Shown here piece after piece: positions 39,936 through 53,617 of a stretch of DNA of 64,000 nt. A model generated the notes under the pieces. That model was not told the DNA's origin. It did no database searches and saw only the letters and a list, made by a program, of their open reading frames with translations. Positions within the stretch are counted from its first letter, which is position 1; the number at the start of each line of letters is the position of its first letter. The DNA is from Gautieria morchelliformis (Eukaryota > Basidiomycota > Agaricomycetes > Gomphales > Gomphaceae): NCBI GenBank assembly GCA_015179125.1, contig WHVA01000101.1:62001-126000 (forward strand), given 5' to 3'. A program made the position numbers and the translations under genes.

Positions 39936-42532
39936 CTAGTACACTCGTTTGAAAGGAGGTACCGCCTTGCACTCGTTCTCATCTAACGTCGTACCGATAA
40001 CAGCGCGATATTGAACCTCCACATCAGGCGTGGCAGGATCTCGCTGGAAGCTTAGAGTATGCTTCATCCAATTATCGTCGTCCCGCTGCCAAAGTAATGT
40101 TACACTCAACACGTGAAATTTGAACATGAGCAGACAATTGACATACATCTGGGAAGTCTTCGCGAGCATGCGCTCCACGACTCTCCTTCCTCTCAGCAGC
40201 AGATACAACTGTCTGAATGGCGTTTTGCATGATATTGCGAAGCTCCAAAGTTTCGATAAGGTCGCTGACGGCACATGATCTGAGTATCTGTAAGGATGAT
40301 GGGAGCTCATACTCACGAATTCCAAATCATGCTCCGGTCCTTGATTCCCACCTGATCATAACTGCTGTATATGCCTCTCATTTTCTCAACGCCTTCATCC
40401 AGCGATTTTTGCGTCCTGCATGATGCGTCGGCAACGCCATAGATCTATCCAAACCGTGACATTACCGGAATACTGCAGCATCACTCTGCATGGCCTTTTG
40501 CATATTCAACCGGATTTCGGCAGTTGACTTCGGGCCGTCAGAAGTCCTGAAAGTGCGTTCTAGAGCGGAATTAAACAAGAACACATTAACATACCTGACT
40601 TTGTCCAGTTCTTCGATGCTTTTAACGCCTGCATTCTCCGGTATCGCCTTGTGAGGCTTTCCAGGCTCAAGCGTGTCTTTAATGTGATGAGCACATGCAC
40701 GACCAAAGACAACTATGTCCAGCAATGAATTTGCTCCCAGACGATTAGCCCCATGCACAGACACGCAAGCTGCTTCTCCAGCAGCATAGAGGCCAGGGAC
40801 GACCTGGTCTTTCCCATCCTATGATTAACAACAATTCAGAAGATGATAAGTCAGGAGATGGCGCTTCAGTATTCGCACCTTGTCTACAGTGAGAACTTCT
40901 CCTGTAAACTTGGTCGGGATGCCGCCCACTAACCTCGCTCTGTTAATGCAATTAAAGGGTGCCAATAATAAAGCTCACTGTTGTAGTGTACAGTCGGCAG
41001 CACAGGAATTGGCTCCTTGGTCACATCCACGCCAGTGAAAATGGCAGCTGTCTCAGATATACCTGGAAGTCGCTCATGCAAGACATCGGCAGGCAAATGG
41101 CTGAGCTGCAAATAGATGTGGTCTTTCTCCGGTCCAACGCCACGTCCTTCGCGGATTTCAAGCGTCATGCTACGCGAGACAACGTCTCGTGAGGCCAGGT
41201 CCTTGGCAGTCGGTGCGTAGCGCTCCATGAACCTCTCTCCCTCAGAGTTCAATAAGTACCCGCCCTCTCCACGGGAGCCTTTGATCCAGATAAGGAACAC
41301 CAGACATCTAAAGGGGAGGGCACGCACCCTCAGTAATAAGACATCCAGCGCCATAGATACCGGTAGGGTGGAACTGAACAAATTCAAGATCTTGCAATGG
41401 CAACCCGGCCCTGACGACCATGGCATTCCCGTCACCAGAACAAGTGTGTGCGCTGGTGCAACTGAAGTATGCCCGTCCGTATCCACCGGTTGCCAGGACG
41501 GTTTTATGCGCCCTGAAGCGATGGAGTGTCCCGTCTTCCATGTTTAGCGCAATAACGCCCACACACTCTCCGTCCTGCATAATAAGATCCAACGCAAAGT
41601 ATTCTATAAAGAAATTTGTGTTGTGACGGAGAGATTGACCATAGAGCGTATGCAATAAAGCGTGACCAGTACGATCCGCGGCAGCAGCACAACGATACGC
41701 TTGTCCCCCCTTGCCATATTTGAGTGACTGTCCACCAAATGCACGTTGGTAGATCTTGCCATCCTGTGTTCGAGAAAATGGGACACCGAAGTGCTCAAGC
41801 TACTAAAATGTCAGCTTGTCTTTGCGAGTTGAAAGAAACTTCTGACTTCAATGACGGTCCTGGGTGCCTCCCGACACATATAATGGATTGCATCCTGGTC
41901 ACCTAGCCAATCGGACCCTTTGACCTAAAGGTGACCATCAATATGCGATAGGATTTGAACACACAACGCTTAGCTCACAGTATCGTACATATGCCATCTC
42001 CAATCATCTTCAGTCATGTTCTGTTTACCTGTCAGCCCTATCTCAGGCTAACGAACAATAACTCCGTACCCCAAGTGCAGCATTGATACCCCCCTAACAA
42101 ATGTTCAGCACGCAGCACATTCATCTCATGAAAACATTACTTGTGCAGCAACGGTGTGACTTCGTGTGGGAAAGAGCTTGGTGATACACGCCGTATTAAA
42201 ACCAGCTTGGGCAAGTCCAAATGCTGCTCTCAAACCCGAACCACCAGCACCACTAAATAACAAAACCTGAGTTGCTTAACACATTGCCGCGGATATAAAA
42301 GTACGCACACGACAATAGCATCATACTCATGCTCTATCAGAGGGTACTTTCCCGACGTAGCCCAATTCTACTCATGCATCAATAACACTCTCGGAGGTGT
42401 AAAATTGAGACTCACATTTACTTCCTGAGCTTTGACATGGTTAGTAGCAACGACTCTGTTCGCAACAGCTGAAGCGTGAAATGATCTGTGGGATCTCGCG
42501 TGGAGCGGCCGACAGAGAGTTTTGCGGAGCAT
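39936..42532 (-). CDS. SDH1: Succinate dehydrogenase flavoprotein subunit, mitochondrial
   Basis: This is the FAD subunit of respiratory complex II that oxidises succinate to fumarate. The start at 42532 gives an Arg-rich presequence ([20 protein letters not shown]). Exons separated by many roughly 50-nt introns give [19 protein letters not shown], with the histidine that carries covalent FAD. They continue with [20 protein letters not shown], the [20 protein letters not shown] segment, [23 protein letters not shown]-containing [29 protein letters not shown], and [20 protein letters not shown] with the substrate-binding region. The C terminus [10 protein letters not shown] ... PPFKRVY ends at 39936. 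No break was found. It is convergent with SPF45. Confidence 0.93.
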
Positions 42533-43069
42533 CCGGACTAGGCTCTGCTAGATAGTACCCTCAACAACTATCCTACTTTTGCTTGTGAAGGTAACGGATT
42601 GAACACTACGGTGAGAAGGAAATCGACCGTCAGGGCCCGCGAGGTTCTGAGCGGGTAACAAGCGCGTATTGTCGGAAATAACCGGATGAGCTCCCGGAGC
42701 GGTCTCTTGGTCTGCAGGATGTTCGATCGGGTCATCGAGTGAATGAGAGGCAAATTCACCCCCCCCCCCCCCGAAGAGCTTCTGTTTTTATCCAGAAAAA
42801 AAAAAAAAAAAAAAAAAACACTGTTACATTTATAATTGTATTTGATGATAATTATGAACCAGCCTGAGCACCCAAAAACATTTCAGGGGTGGTGGATTTT
42901 GCCTCTGATTCACTTCATGACCCAATCCACATCTGATAGTAGAGTACTGTAATTTAACTGCGTACAGAAATGAAGTTGACTTGATGCTACAACGTTCGAG
43001 GTGCTTTGACTACATATTGTTGATCGTATACTCGATAAGAAGAAATGGCTCTGATAAACGAAAACGGTG
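42533..43069. other. Intergenic: SDH1 promoter side with poly-C and poly-A runs
   Basis: A run of 14 C (42759-42772) is followed 23 bp later by 23 A (42796-42818). No gene was seen. The runs could be simple promoter tracts or a poly(A) scar, but no retro-element sequence was recognised next to them. Confidence 0.6.
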
Positions 43070-45852
43070 TCAACGAAGGACACCCAAGGGATCCAATGAC
43101 TCCGATGGTGCGTGAGTAATGCTTCGAGGAGGAATTGCGGGAATAGAATAGGCAACTGACTTGGGTGAGGGAGCTGGAGTCGAACAGGGAGGGAGTCGAG
43201 GAAGAAATTCACTAGCGTAGGGTGTCTCCCCTGATAAGCTAGAAGATGTATGGTGCCACGGCGGAATGACTTTCTTGGCTTCGATGGCAGACGGTTTTGT
43301 TACTATTGGCTTTGACCTAACTTGAGGCGTCTGATTGACCGGTGATGCAAAGGAGTTGAAGGGTGTGTTCGAGGGTGTAAGGCCAGGATGAGTTTTTGTT
43401 AGAGGGGATATTGGCGTTGCTGGTTGTGGAGTACTCAGTGTGCTGCGTGGTTTGTTTATATTGCGCGAGGTAGTCTCTGATGATGAAGCGATTGGCGGGG
43501 AAGGTGGCACCGGGTTTGACTTTTGAGGCTGATTATCTGCCATGGTACTGGCCCTCACCTTCTCTTTGTTTCTTTGCCGCCTCTGGTACTCCTTTTCACC
43601 GACCAGCCGTTCCTCGTCAATATCTCCTTTGCCGCCACGGGATAGGACATCTCTGACATAGGCCATACATTCAATGGCTTCTGCCTTCTTCTCTCGCACG
43701 GTTTTCTCGCCCGCCGCCTTCTCCTTGGACTCGTCTTCATCCAACAGAAGCACGTCCACAGCCCAGCCTACCGCATCGCCCAAGCTCCTCAGCAGCGTGC
43801 GCAATTCGGAAACCTCACGTTCGACTTCAGAACGTGATCGTGGTTCCCATGGAGGTTGCTCATCAACATCAGAAGGCGTCAAAGCGGGGCTCCGAGCTGA
43901 CTCGTCCGTACGTTCGTCAACTAGCGATATCGACGACCCGTTCCATGCTGGAGTCTTAATAAGAGTCTGCGAGATATCGGGAAGATTTTTCTAATCAAAT
44001 GGCAATCGATGAATATAACCATGGCCGAGCAGGGTGAGAGAACTCACTCTTAGCTCTGATATGGTATTTAAGAACCCTCGCTGAATGCCCAGCGTTTCAT
44101 TTGCATCCATAAGTCGACTCGTGATCATGTCTTGCAGTCTAGGCCTTTCGTGCACCGGCCTGCCTTGAGAGGTAATATGCGGGAAAGTTGCAGCGATGGC
44201 ACTTGCCCGCCTGCGAGGGACAGGCCGTGAAGGTGGATCTGGTATCTCTACAGGTATACCGAGCTCGTTCCGGTTTTGCATGACCAACGATGCACCTGTT
44301 CCAGGTGTCGGCGACGTGATGAGTAACTGAGCCTGGCGGAGAAGTAGTCCAGGGGAATTTGTTGTTTGAGAAGCTCCAACGGAACGTGGATTTGGATAGC
44401 GTAACAAGTGAGTAAGTTGGGTATTATAATCCCCTGGAATAACTGAAAGAGAGAGTGTTGGTGAGCGAAATTTACATCTACCATAAACATACGACTATTG
44501 CGAATGCGAATTAGCATAGCGACGGAAATCCATAACGCGAGCTGGAAACTTTGTTGGGGGGGCGAAGACGACGAGGGCGAAATGTGATCAGCAGAGACAG
44601 ATGCGAATAAACCATCCCAGATGACCATGGACTCTTCTAGAGAGAATTCGCGCGTGAAGAGAAGGCGCAGCCATCGCCTACGAAGTACAACACCTGGTCA
44701 CAAAAGGGACTGAAATAAGCCTTTCAGAGCTCACATTCCGTACATCTGAGGTTCAACGCCAACTTCATGCAGCTTCTCCCACAAGTGCGGATCAACAACT
44801 CGAAGCTTGTCATCCTTCAAGCACGCGCAGGTTGGGATAATGGGCGCCACATATTGCTTCAGATCGAGTTGGCCATTGGCCAAGACGTTCACGTGTGGTT
44901 TTATAGAAGGATATACCATCTTACCATCGTCAGAGAAATGGGGGGCGTGGGGCAGAGACGAGTTGGGCGATATTGAATCTACAACTGGAGCCCGCCACTG
45001 ATACCATGTCTCTATTCGCTGCATGATTGACCCGAAGAGAGCATAAGCATCCGCTGCAACGTATGTTCTGTCGCAAAGCTGTTGGAGTTGTGGGTTTATT
45101 TGTTGAGAAAGACTTGTTTCAACGGAGTCATAATCTACGGCGCGATAGACACATGCAAGAAGTTCATGCATGCCTTGCCTATATCCAACATTTTGCCTTT
45201 CGCTGGCGTGAAGGAACAATATGTGGGTCATCTCGTTTTGAACAGTAGGGGAGCGAAAGTAGGGTATCTCAGGAAAGGTGCGTTCGACATCTTGGCGGAT
45301 TGTGTTCTGAGATTCGAGGGCAGAGAAGTAAGCATGCCACGGATTTGATGAGTCGAGAGACAATGGGTTGTTTAAATTCCAGTCGTCTGGCTTTCGCGGC
45401 GCTGCAGAGGTGGGTGTGAAGTCACCTGGTATTTGGAGACCTTTTTCGTAACTTCCGTCCGGGGCGCGCATTTTTTCCCTGAGTAAGGAAACATAGCGCT
45501 CACGTGAATAGCGAAGAGACTCGAGGGGGGGGATAGCGTGTGGATTCAACGCCACTGTAAGTGGGGGTCGTTGTGAAAGAAATATCTGATGGGATAATTA
45601 ATGCTTTCCAGAGTGAATAATTTGATCTACCTTCCAAGCCATGCTTCGTCCAGCGACACCCTCATTGTCTTGTCTGCCATGAAAGAGCTGGCCATGGAGA
45701 GCCGACTGTACGAGCTTATCTAGAGTGGAGTGAAAGAGTTCATTATACGCTGATCTGGGAGCTGTATGAGGAGATACATCAAAAGCGAAGCTGGTGACAG
45801 AGTTGCTCACTCCAGCAACGGTATAGATGGTCTGTTCATTGCTCGCTGTAGA
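43070..45852 (-). CDS. TBC-domain RabGAP, TBC1D5-like
   Basis: TBC proteins stimulate GTP hydrolysis by Rab GTPases in membrane traffic. The first exon reads ELFHSTLDKLVQSALHG, then GVAGRSMAWK. A 45-nt intron joins it in frame to IFLSQRPPLT and LESLRYSRERYVSLL. The TBC domain shows the Arg finger (IRQDVERTFPEIPYF), the Gln finger (VGYRQGMHELLACVYRAVDY), YVAADAYALFGSIMQRIETW, and SMVIWDGLFASVSAD. The C-terminal 350 residues are Ser/Pro-rich with one helix (RSEVEREVSELRTLLRSLGD), and the stop is at 43070. The start Met was not fixed. No Met precedes the first exon in frame, so a short 5' exon near 45830-45880 is likely. The order and Gly-rich insert fit TBC1D5-type GAPs linked to retromer and autophagy. 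Confidence 0.82.
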
Positions 45853-46418
45853 GTCACGAGTCAAAAATGGTCACGTGCCGACCATGTCTCTGGTAAAAAT
45901 GTTTTCAAGACTACTTATGTAAACTTGTTTCATCTTTTGTCGACCTAACCGATACTAGCGCTGCGACTCATTTAGAATATCGCTACAGATATTCCGACTA
46001 GCAGACGGGTTCCATAATCAATCCCATTCGTAGTGGTGTCTACAGTAGTTTCTCTTGACGAAAAAAGGCAGGTCATCGAAGCGTGGTCACCCCTTTCCGA
46101 GGGAGCCCGAGGTCTCAGATCTCAGCCTCCACTGCTGTCCCTTGCAGCATACAGCAAGTCGTCGTCGCTATATAAAGTCGAACTTTCGACGGCAGGCCCA
46201 TGTGGGGTGATATTTCACACATCGAGAGGCAAACTTAGCGTGTAGTAGCTGCCATGATAGGCGGTGCCAAGTCGCCATATTCAGGGTGACCGGGGACCCT
46301 GCGCGTTTCGAGAGGGCCAAGTGCCACTTATAAGGAGGCACCTGCGCCCACGCTCTGATTGTACACGCGCAACAACCCCACTTGTCGGAGTTTTCTAATT
46401 TGCCACGCAGGTCACGTG
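45853..46418. other. Divergent promoter region between the TBC gene and MOT1
   Basis: About 560 bp separate the two divergent genes. It contains GGTCACGTGCC (45871) and, overlapping the MOT1 start, GTCACGTGATG. A plus-strand frame at 46033-46245 has no recognisable family and is treated as non-coding. Confidence 0.5.
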
Positions 46419-49400
46419 ATGTCTTCCAGGTTTGGATATCTTTTCGACCGTTATGTTCTCGTTCTCATTTCCTACCGTTTCTTCTGCTTGCCAGATTGGA
46501 CAGGTTACTGGTCCTGCTGGATACGGGCTCAAACAGTAATGTCCGCAATACCGCAGCAAAGCAGATTGCCCAGTTGGCCGTCAAGTCTGTGCGAAGTGAC
46601 GTTTCTGGCGACGAATGGAATGTCAAGCACCAGGTGTCGTCCTCTAGCAGCGAGGCTGGCGAGTATGTGGAGCTCATGGCTGTTGTCGGTCGAGTACGTT
46701 TCTCCGCTTCCCTCCAACTACCTTCCAATGACCTGTCACCTCGGTAGCTTCTACCTTACCTTCACTCCAAGTCCTTTGATACTCGCACCGCCGCGTCAAC
46801 TGCATTTTCACATATATGCACACTGTTGCCTTTATGGGTGCCCAGTCCCCCCCAGTCGGCATCTTCCCCACACCCGAACGTGGGCCTGTCATACCCCCCT
46901 CCTTTCCCTCCTTTCTCTGTACCTACACTTCTTAATACGCCTCGATCAGCTCTCCTTCTTGCTTCATCTGGAAAAGAATATGCACGGCCGGCATCATTCC
47001 GCTCGCCTGGTGAAGTAGCCAAGGCCCGCAAGGAGGCCATGGGTCGTCTTGGTCTAGATTTTTTAGGCATGGGCGATGAAGCTGATACAGAAATGGACTG
47101 GGACAAGGAACTCGCTGATGGTGATGGTGAAGCTTCAAGTGCTGCTGATACCAAAGTTGAGTCGGTAGACGTGGAGATGGGCGAGGCAGAACCGGACATC
47201 AAGCCCGTCGACTTGGACGTACATGGTATTGTACAACCGGAACCAACCGTTATTACTTCAATACCTCGCCATCAGGATATTAAAATGGAGGATTCACCCG
47301 TTCCATCACCGATTGGACGTCCAATGTCAGCCGGGTCAAGTGCATCCTTCGCGCCGCCGCCACCTCCTTCGGCATCATCTTCCGTCTTTGATGCTTCTGT
47401 GACTCAAGTGATTCCACAAGCTCCGCAAGATCCACCAGTGGAACTTTCTGCCCGCGAGCGCAATCGGCTGAAGCGGAAGCGAAAAGCGGGTGCTTCTGCC
47501 TTTGTGGCTGGTGCAAATGCCCAGGCAGGTAACTCGACAACTCATGGTAACGGCCCTAGTGGTCCTCCCCCTCCGTCAAAGAATGCCGCCAACAAGTACA
47601 GCACAATGGCGGCTGGGGAAAGTGGAAGTTCCAAGTAAGTTTTCAAGTCAGAGCAATATTCCGGGTGTTAACAGACAGTCAGAGTTCGACTTACAGCGCC
47701 TACTGGCGGACAGAGTTCTCGAGTTTTCACCTCTGACGAAAACACTTCTCCTGCTACAGGCGCCGCACAGGAGAAAGTGATTATTGATCCATCCCGTGGT
47801 GGCCAGGTCGAAGCCCATGAATCAGGAGATTGCTGCCGAGCACTTACTGTCCGAGAGGGCGAGTGGATCTGGGAGGGCGTTAGGAACATCCTCGAGGTAG
47901 ACTTGTTTAGGTACGCTCATTTTATCCATGGATGATGTCGATCTAATGCTTGGCAGCCCGAACTGGGAAGTACGACATGGCGCGGCAATGGCCCTCCGCG
48001 ATATCATCAAATCACAAGGTGCTCACGGGGGTACAAAATGTACGTGCGTTGTTTTCCCCATGGACCAAGAGCTGACTCCACGTAAAGCGGGCCTTTCAAA
48101 GGAAGAGAACGACTTTCTGCACGAAAAATGGTGCAATGATCTCGCAGCCAAGTTTCTCTGCATTTTCGTATTAGACAGGTTTGGTGATTTTGTGTCAGAC
48201 CAAGTATGACTTTGGCTTGTTGCTGGAGGTTGTATCTGAACAGTTATGCAGGTGGTTGCCCCTGTTCGTGAGACGGCATCTCAGACGCTTGGCTCCCTCC
48301 TACTGCACATGCCTCGCAGATCCATTTCACACGTCCATGATATCTTACTACAAATGATCAAGCAGGACTTTCCGGACCTAACTCGAAATGGTGAACTCCC
48401 ACTATTTCTCACCTATTTACCATCGCTGACGAGTAAACTAGGTTCAGGCACATCTCGAAGTCATGTCTGGGAGGTACGGCACGCTGGTCTACTTGGGATT
48501 AAGTATGAAGTGGCAGTCCGGAGCGATCTGGTGGAGAAAGCTGAACTAGAGGATGGTAAACAAATTCTCCGTGGGGTTGTGGAAGCTGCCGTTCTCGGGT
48601 ATGTACTACCCAACTCTACTTGAGAAGTGCTCATTCCGCACATGTCCAGCTTGGGCGATCATGACGATGACGTTCGAGCCGTCGCCGCTTCGTGCCTGCT
48701 CCCTGTAGCGTCACAACTCGTACAACAGCTACCAGATCATCTGGGGATAGTGATTGATGTTTTATGGAACTGTTTAGCTGAGATGAAGGACGATTTGAGT
48801 AGTAGTGTAGGAGCTGTCATGGAACTTCTCGGTGTGTCTTTTTCAGTCTGCCCATAAAAGCTAGTGCCATGCTCATCTTAGGTCAGGTCAGCTCGTTACC
48901 TACGACCACGTAATACGAATATTAGGCGATCCGGCTTCTTCGTAAGTCAGTCATAACAAGAGTTAAGTTTTTCACTCAGGAATATACAGTCGTCCGTTGT
49001 CGACACTGGCTCCGACGTTATTTCCGTTCTTTCGGCACACTATCGTAAACGTCCGTCTTTCCGTAATCAAGACCCTCCACTCTTTTCTCAAAGTTCAATC
49101 TCTCCCGAGAGATTGGATTACCGCACCATTTCTTCGCCTTCTCCTTCAAAACATTGTTGTCGAGGAAAAGGCTGAGATACGCGAACTGACTTTGGCAACG
49201 TGGCGTACGGCAATAGAAATCCTTTCTAGCTTAACCACAGATACAGGTGCGGTATGGCTGGAGTGTATTGTGACGGCCAGTTTAGTGCTCGAGTGGCACG
49301 AAATTGTAATGACGCCACTGGGTACGCCTATCGACTCCTCCAAGTTCTTCCGTCCTACGGGTGGTCACGGTTCATCCGAAAGGCATAATATCGACAAAAG

Positions 49401-52400
49401 CATGCTGAGCCAAGATCTCTCTCTTGTTTCGCAGGAGCTCATACTCAAAGGAAGAGTCACTGCAGCTTCGGCAATCGCAGTCTTGATTAACGCATGGCCC
49501 ACTGAGGTAAGGATCCGTTTATTTGGTCTGTCGATACACATTGGTGTTGATTGCTGGTAAGCAACAGAGACAGGATGCAATGTTCGGGGGGCTGCTGCGA
49601 CACTACATTGTCTCAGCCAGTATGCTTCAACGGTTGCTTACGGCTACCATTGCTGAGGAATGGGCTCGAGAGGCTAATGCCCTTGACGATGCCCCCCTTG
49701 TTTCCATTTGTCCTTTCGCTGAAAGCCTCGGCCAGACCATGCTTGCATTCTTGGATGGCCAGACACCCGAATTCTATCATGAAATGGCTTACAGCCTGAA
49801 TCGGCTTATGCAGGATTGCACTGCTTTGCTCACAGGATTTGCAGCCGAATGCAAGATCGGCATCGGTAAGATCCCTCAACTTGGCACAACCATCGATATC
49901 ACGGGTAAAGGAGAAGAGCCAGGAACATTCACATTGGAGAAAGCTCATCAAGCTGTAGGCGAGCACTATAACAAGTTGAAAGCCTCGCTAGGCAAGACGA
50001 AGAAAAAGGAGTTGGCTGGCCTTGAGGATAGGCGGAAAATTATTGTTGCAGCTATTGCCCAGTATGAATCAACAAAAAATCGACATGACATACGGGTTTC
50101 AGCAGGATTCGCTGCTGCTGTTGTGGCGCTACGCGTACAAATGCCGAAATTAACACCAATCATCAAGAGCCTGACAGCTGGCGTGAGGGTAAGTGGCAGA
50201 TACTTTCAATTACTGCACGCTTACCTAATTATTTTCCGTAGTCCGAGGATAACATTGACCTGCAATGGCGCTCAGCCAAAGCGGTTGCGTCCATTGTCGA
50301 CCTATGTTCCCGAATAGGAACGACACCCCCTCTCCAGAAGATCGTTAAGAACCTTTGCGCCTTTTTATGTCAGGATGCGGAGCTAACGCCTACATTTTCC
50401 CATCATCCGATCGAGGCCATCTTATCATTCAAACGCGAAGTTTCCCATTCTTCACATTACCGCACGTCTAAGGACAAGGATATATCCTTACCTTCGGATG
50501 AAGTCGTCAAAGCTAGGTTAACTCGCAGAGGAGCTCATCTTGCCTTTGTGGAATTGTCAGCCAAGTTTGGCCCCGACCTTTTCGACATACTCCCAGCAAT
50601 GTGGGAGTGCATTTGTGGATCATTACTTGGGACATATCGTAACAGTTTGTTGGTTTATATAGCCTATCTTACACATCGTTAACCATACCTGCATAGACGA
50701 ACCGACCATCGCAGACGATGAGATGGAGAATTACTCTCAGAAGGGTCAGGATGTTGTCGACAACCTCGTGATTTTGGACGCCATCGTGCCAACGTTCCAC
50801 GAACGTCTTTGGCCCCGTTTGTATAGCCTCTTCCCACAAGTGGTGCTTGCGCTTCAAAGTCGCTTTGCGGTTATTCGGCAACTAGCGGCACAGTCTTTTG
50901 CTACGATGTGTGACGTTACGACGCCGGAGGCTATGCGTTACCTTATTGACCATGTTCTGCCGTTACTTGGGGATCCATTGGTCCTCACAAATCGACAAGG
51001 GGCGATAGAGTTGATCTACCGTTAGTTTTTTTTTTTTTTCCTGCTAAAGGGAACCGTATTGACGATGCGGCAGATATTGTCCAAAAGCTTGATTTAAAGG
51101 CTCTCCCGTATGTCCTCTTCATGGTTGTGCCAGTATTAGGACGGATGAGTGACCCGAATGATGACATCCGAGCAATTGCTACCAACACATTCGCTGCTCT
51201 CGTCAAGATGGTGCCATTGGAGGTGAGCCATGTATGCTCCTGCCCCCGTCGTGATAACACTGATGTGGGTCGTAGGCTGGATTGCTGGATCCTCCCGGCT
51301 TCCCAGAAGAACTGCTCAAAAAACGACTTTCTGAACGGGAGTTTCTTGTGCAACTTTTGGACGGCAGTAAAGTCGATCAGTACCGAATCCCTGTCCACAT
51401 CAAGATCGACCTTCGAAAGTATCAACAAGATGGCGTCAACTGGCTTGCGTTCTTGGCCAAGTACCAGTTGCATGGCATTCTTTGCGATGGTATGTTGTTT
51501 TTGGTTGCTTCATTATATCTTGTTACTAAGTTGAATTGGAGACATGGGTCTTGGAAAGACATTACAGTCCATCTGCATTCTTGCGAGCAAACATCACGAG
51601 CGTGCACAAAAATTTATGGCCACGCAATCGCCAGACTCGGTTCATTTGCCATCGATCGTGATATGTCCACCCACTCTTACAGGACACTGGTCTGATGAGA
51701 TCTTGAAGTACACGGACAACCTGAGGCCAATGCTTTACGTTGGACCTGCGAGGGAACGAATCAAGCTTCTCCCTTTGATCCAGCAGTATGACATCATCAT
51801 AACGTCTTATGATGTTGTACGGAATGACATTGCCAACCTTTCCAACCTTAGCTGGCATTATTGTATTTTGGACGAAGGTCATATAATTAAGAACGCCAAA
51901 ACGAAACTTACAAAAGCTGTCAAGATGATTCGTGCTCTTCATAGACTCGTACTATCGGGCACACCCATTCAAAACAATGTATTGGAGCTCTGGAGTTTGT
52001 TTGATTTCTTGATGCCTGGATTTCTGGGCACCGAAGCATCCTTTCATGAACGGTTTGGTAAACCAATTTTGTCCACGCGGGACGGTAAGGCGTCGGCGAA
52101 GGCCAGCGAAGCAGGTCAGTCTCGAACAACATTCATCCTTCTAGCTTCTAATATGCGACATTCATAGCTGCCCTGGCACTCGAGGCCTTACACAAACAAG
52201 TCTTGCCCTTCCTACTCAGACGGCTCAAGGAGAATGTCTTGAATGATCTACCACCGAAGATCATCCAGGATTACTATTGCGAGTTGTCGGAAGTACAGAA
52301 GGCGCTATATGACGATTTCGCCCAGTCGCAGGCTCAAGGGGTTGTCCATGATGTTGTGAAAAATGGCCAGGCACCTGGAAAGCAACAACACGTCTTTCAA

Positions 52401-53406
52401 TCATTACAGTACTTACGCAAATTATGCAATCACCCTGCGCTCGTTCTGAAAGGGGACCAACAAGCCATCGATGCAGTACTCCATAAGGTACAAAATAAAG
52501 CAGAGCGGTCAAGCAGTTTACACGACATTCAGCACGCTCCGAAATTACAGGCATTGCGGTTTGTAATGGTTTAGGTCCACATAACTCAGAATATTGACGC
52601 GCATTTCACTTTACAGGCAACTCTTACTGGATTGCGGCATTGGGGGCTCCGCAGCCTCAGAGTTAGCCAAAGGCGAGTTGGACGATATTGGCGAGTCCGC
52701 TTCTGGCGTCAACGATGGGTCCTTTTCTCAACATCGTGTCCTGGTGTTCTGTCAACTCAAACAAATGCTCGACCTCATCGAGACCGACTTATTCAAAAAG
52801 CACATGCCCTCGGTGACATACATGCGGTTAGACGGTGCCACAGACTCGGCCAAACGCCATGCTATTGTACAGACATTCAATTCGGATCCAAGTATTGACG
52901 TCCTTCTGTTGACAACGCATGTTGGAGGGTTGGGACTGACGCTTACTGGCGCGGATACCGTCATCTTTATCGAGCATGACTGGAACCCGATGAGGGATCT
53001 ACAGGCGATGGACCGAGCACATCGACTTGGGCAGAAGAAGGTGGTCAACGTCTATCGATTAGTCACCAAGGGTACGCTCGAGGAGAAAATCATGGGGTGT
53101 GTGGTTACCTGACAGTGATTGGCCACTAACAAACATTCAATCAGGCTGCAACGTTTCAAACTGAACATCGCAGGCTCAGTTATCACTCAGCAAAATTCGG
53201 GATTGGGATCGATGGATACGGACCTGGTATTGGATCTGTTCCGGCGTACGCCCGAAGGACACGGTGCTGCCGTGGCCACCAAGAAAAAGGGGTCTACAGG
53301 GACTGTGACCCAGAAGAACGTCCTCGAAGGCCTGGAGGAGCTCCCCGCCGAAGAAGAGTATGAAGACCTTGACCTCTCAAGCTTCATGGGCTCGATTGGT
53401 CGCTAA
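46419..53406 (+). CDS. MOT1: MOT1/BTAF1, SNF2-type ATPase that removes TBP from DNA
   Basis: Mot1 uses ATP to dissociate TATA-binding protein from promoters. The tiny first exon (46419-46429, MSSR) is joined across a 65-nt intron to LDRLLVLLDTGSNSNVRNTA, the classic Mot1 N terminus. HEAT-repeat sequence follows (WEVRHGAAMALRDIIKSQGA, LAAKFLCIFVLDRFGDFVSD, PVRETASQTLGSLLLHMPRR, MVVPVLGRMSDPNDDIRAIA). The ATPase has KYQLHGILCD/MGLGKTLQSICIL as Walker A, the family-specific DEGH box (CILDEGHIIKN), LSGTPIQNNVLELWSLFDFL, FLLRRLKENVLNDLPPKI, TYMRLDGATDSAKRHAIVQT and MDRAHRLGQKKVVNVYRL. The C-terminal bridge ends DLDLSSFMGSIGR at 53406. More than 15 short introns are present. No break was found, though junctions at 47630-47700 and 48040-48100 are tentative. 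Confidence 0.93.
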
Positions 53407-53617
53407 CAGCATAGTAGTACATCCAAATAACTCGGGGTTGTTGATGATGTTTCAATTCTTTTTATTCCTCTTTCACCTTCATTATTGTCATGCATCAAGC
53501 TAGAACTAGAGTCATGTAGTAGAGCCTCGGACTCCAAAGGGCTCGCATGTAGCATCGATACATCATATTTGTTTTACAAGCCCACTTGCAATATACAAGA
53601 AGCACGCCAGATTTGTC

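Noticed and set aside
41920..41990. Possible tRNA T-arm (GTTCAAATCC) in the SDH1 region
   Set aside because: The segment is a GT-AG intron of SDH1 and no A box or acceptor stem accompanies it.
42759..42818. Poly-C and poly-A runs as a retro-insertion scar
   Set aside because: No LINE, SINE or processed-gene sequence and no target duplication were recognised on either side.
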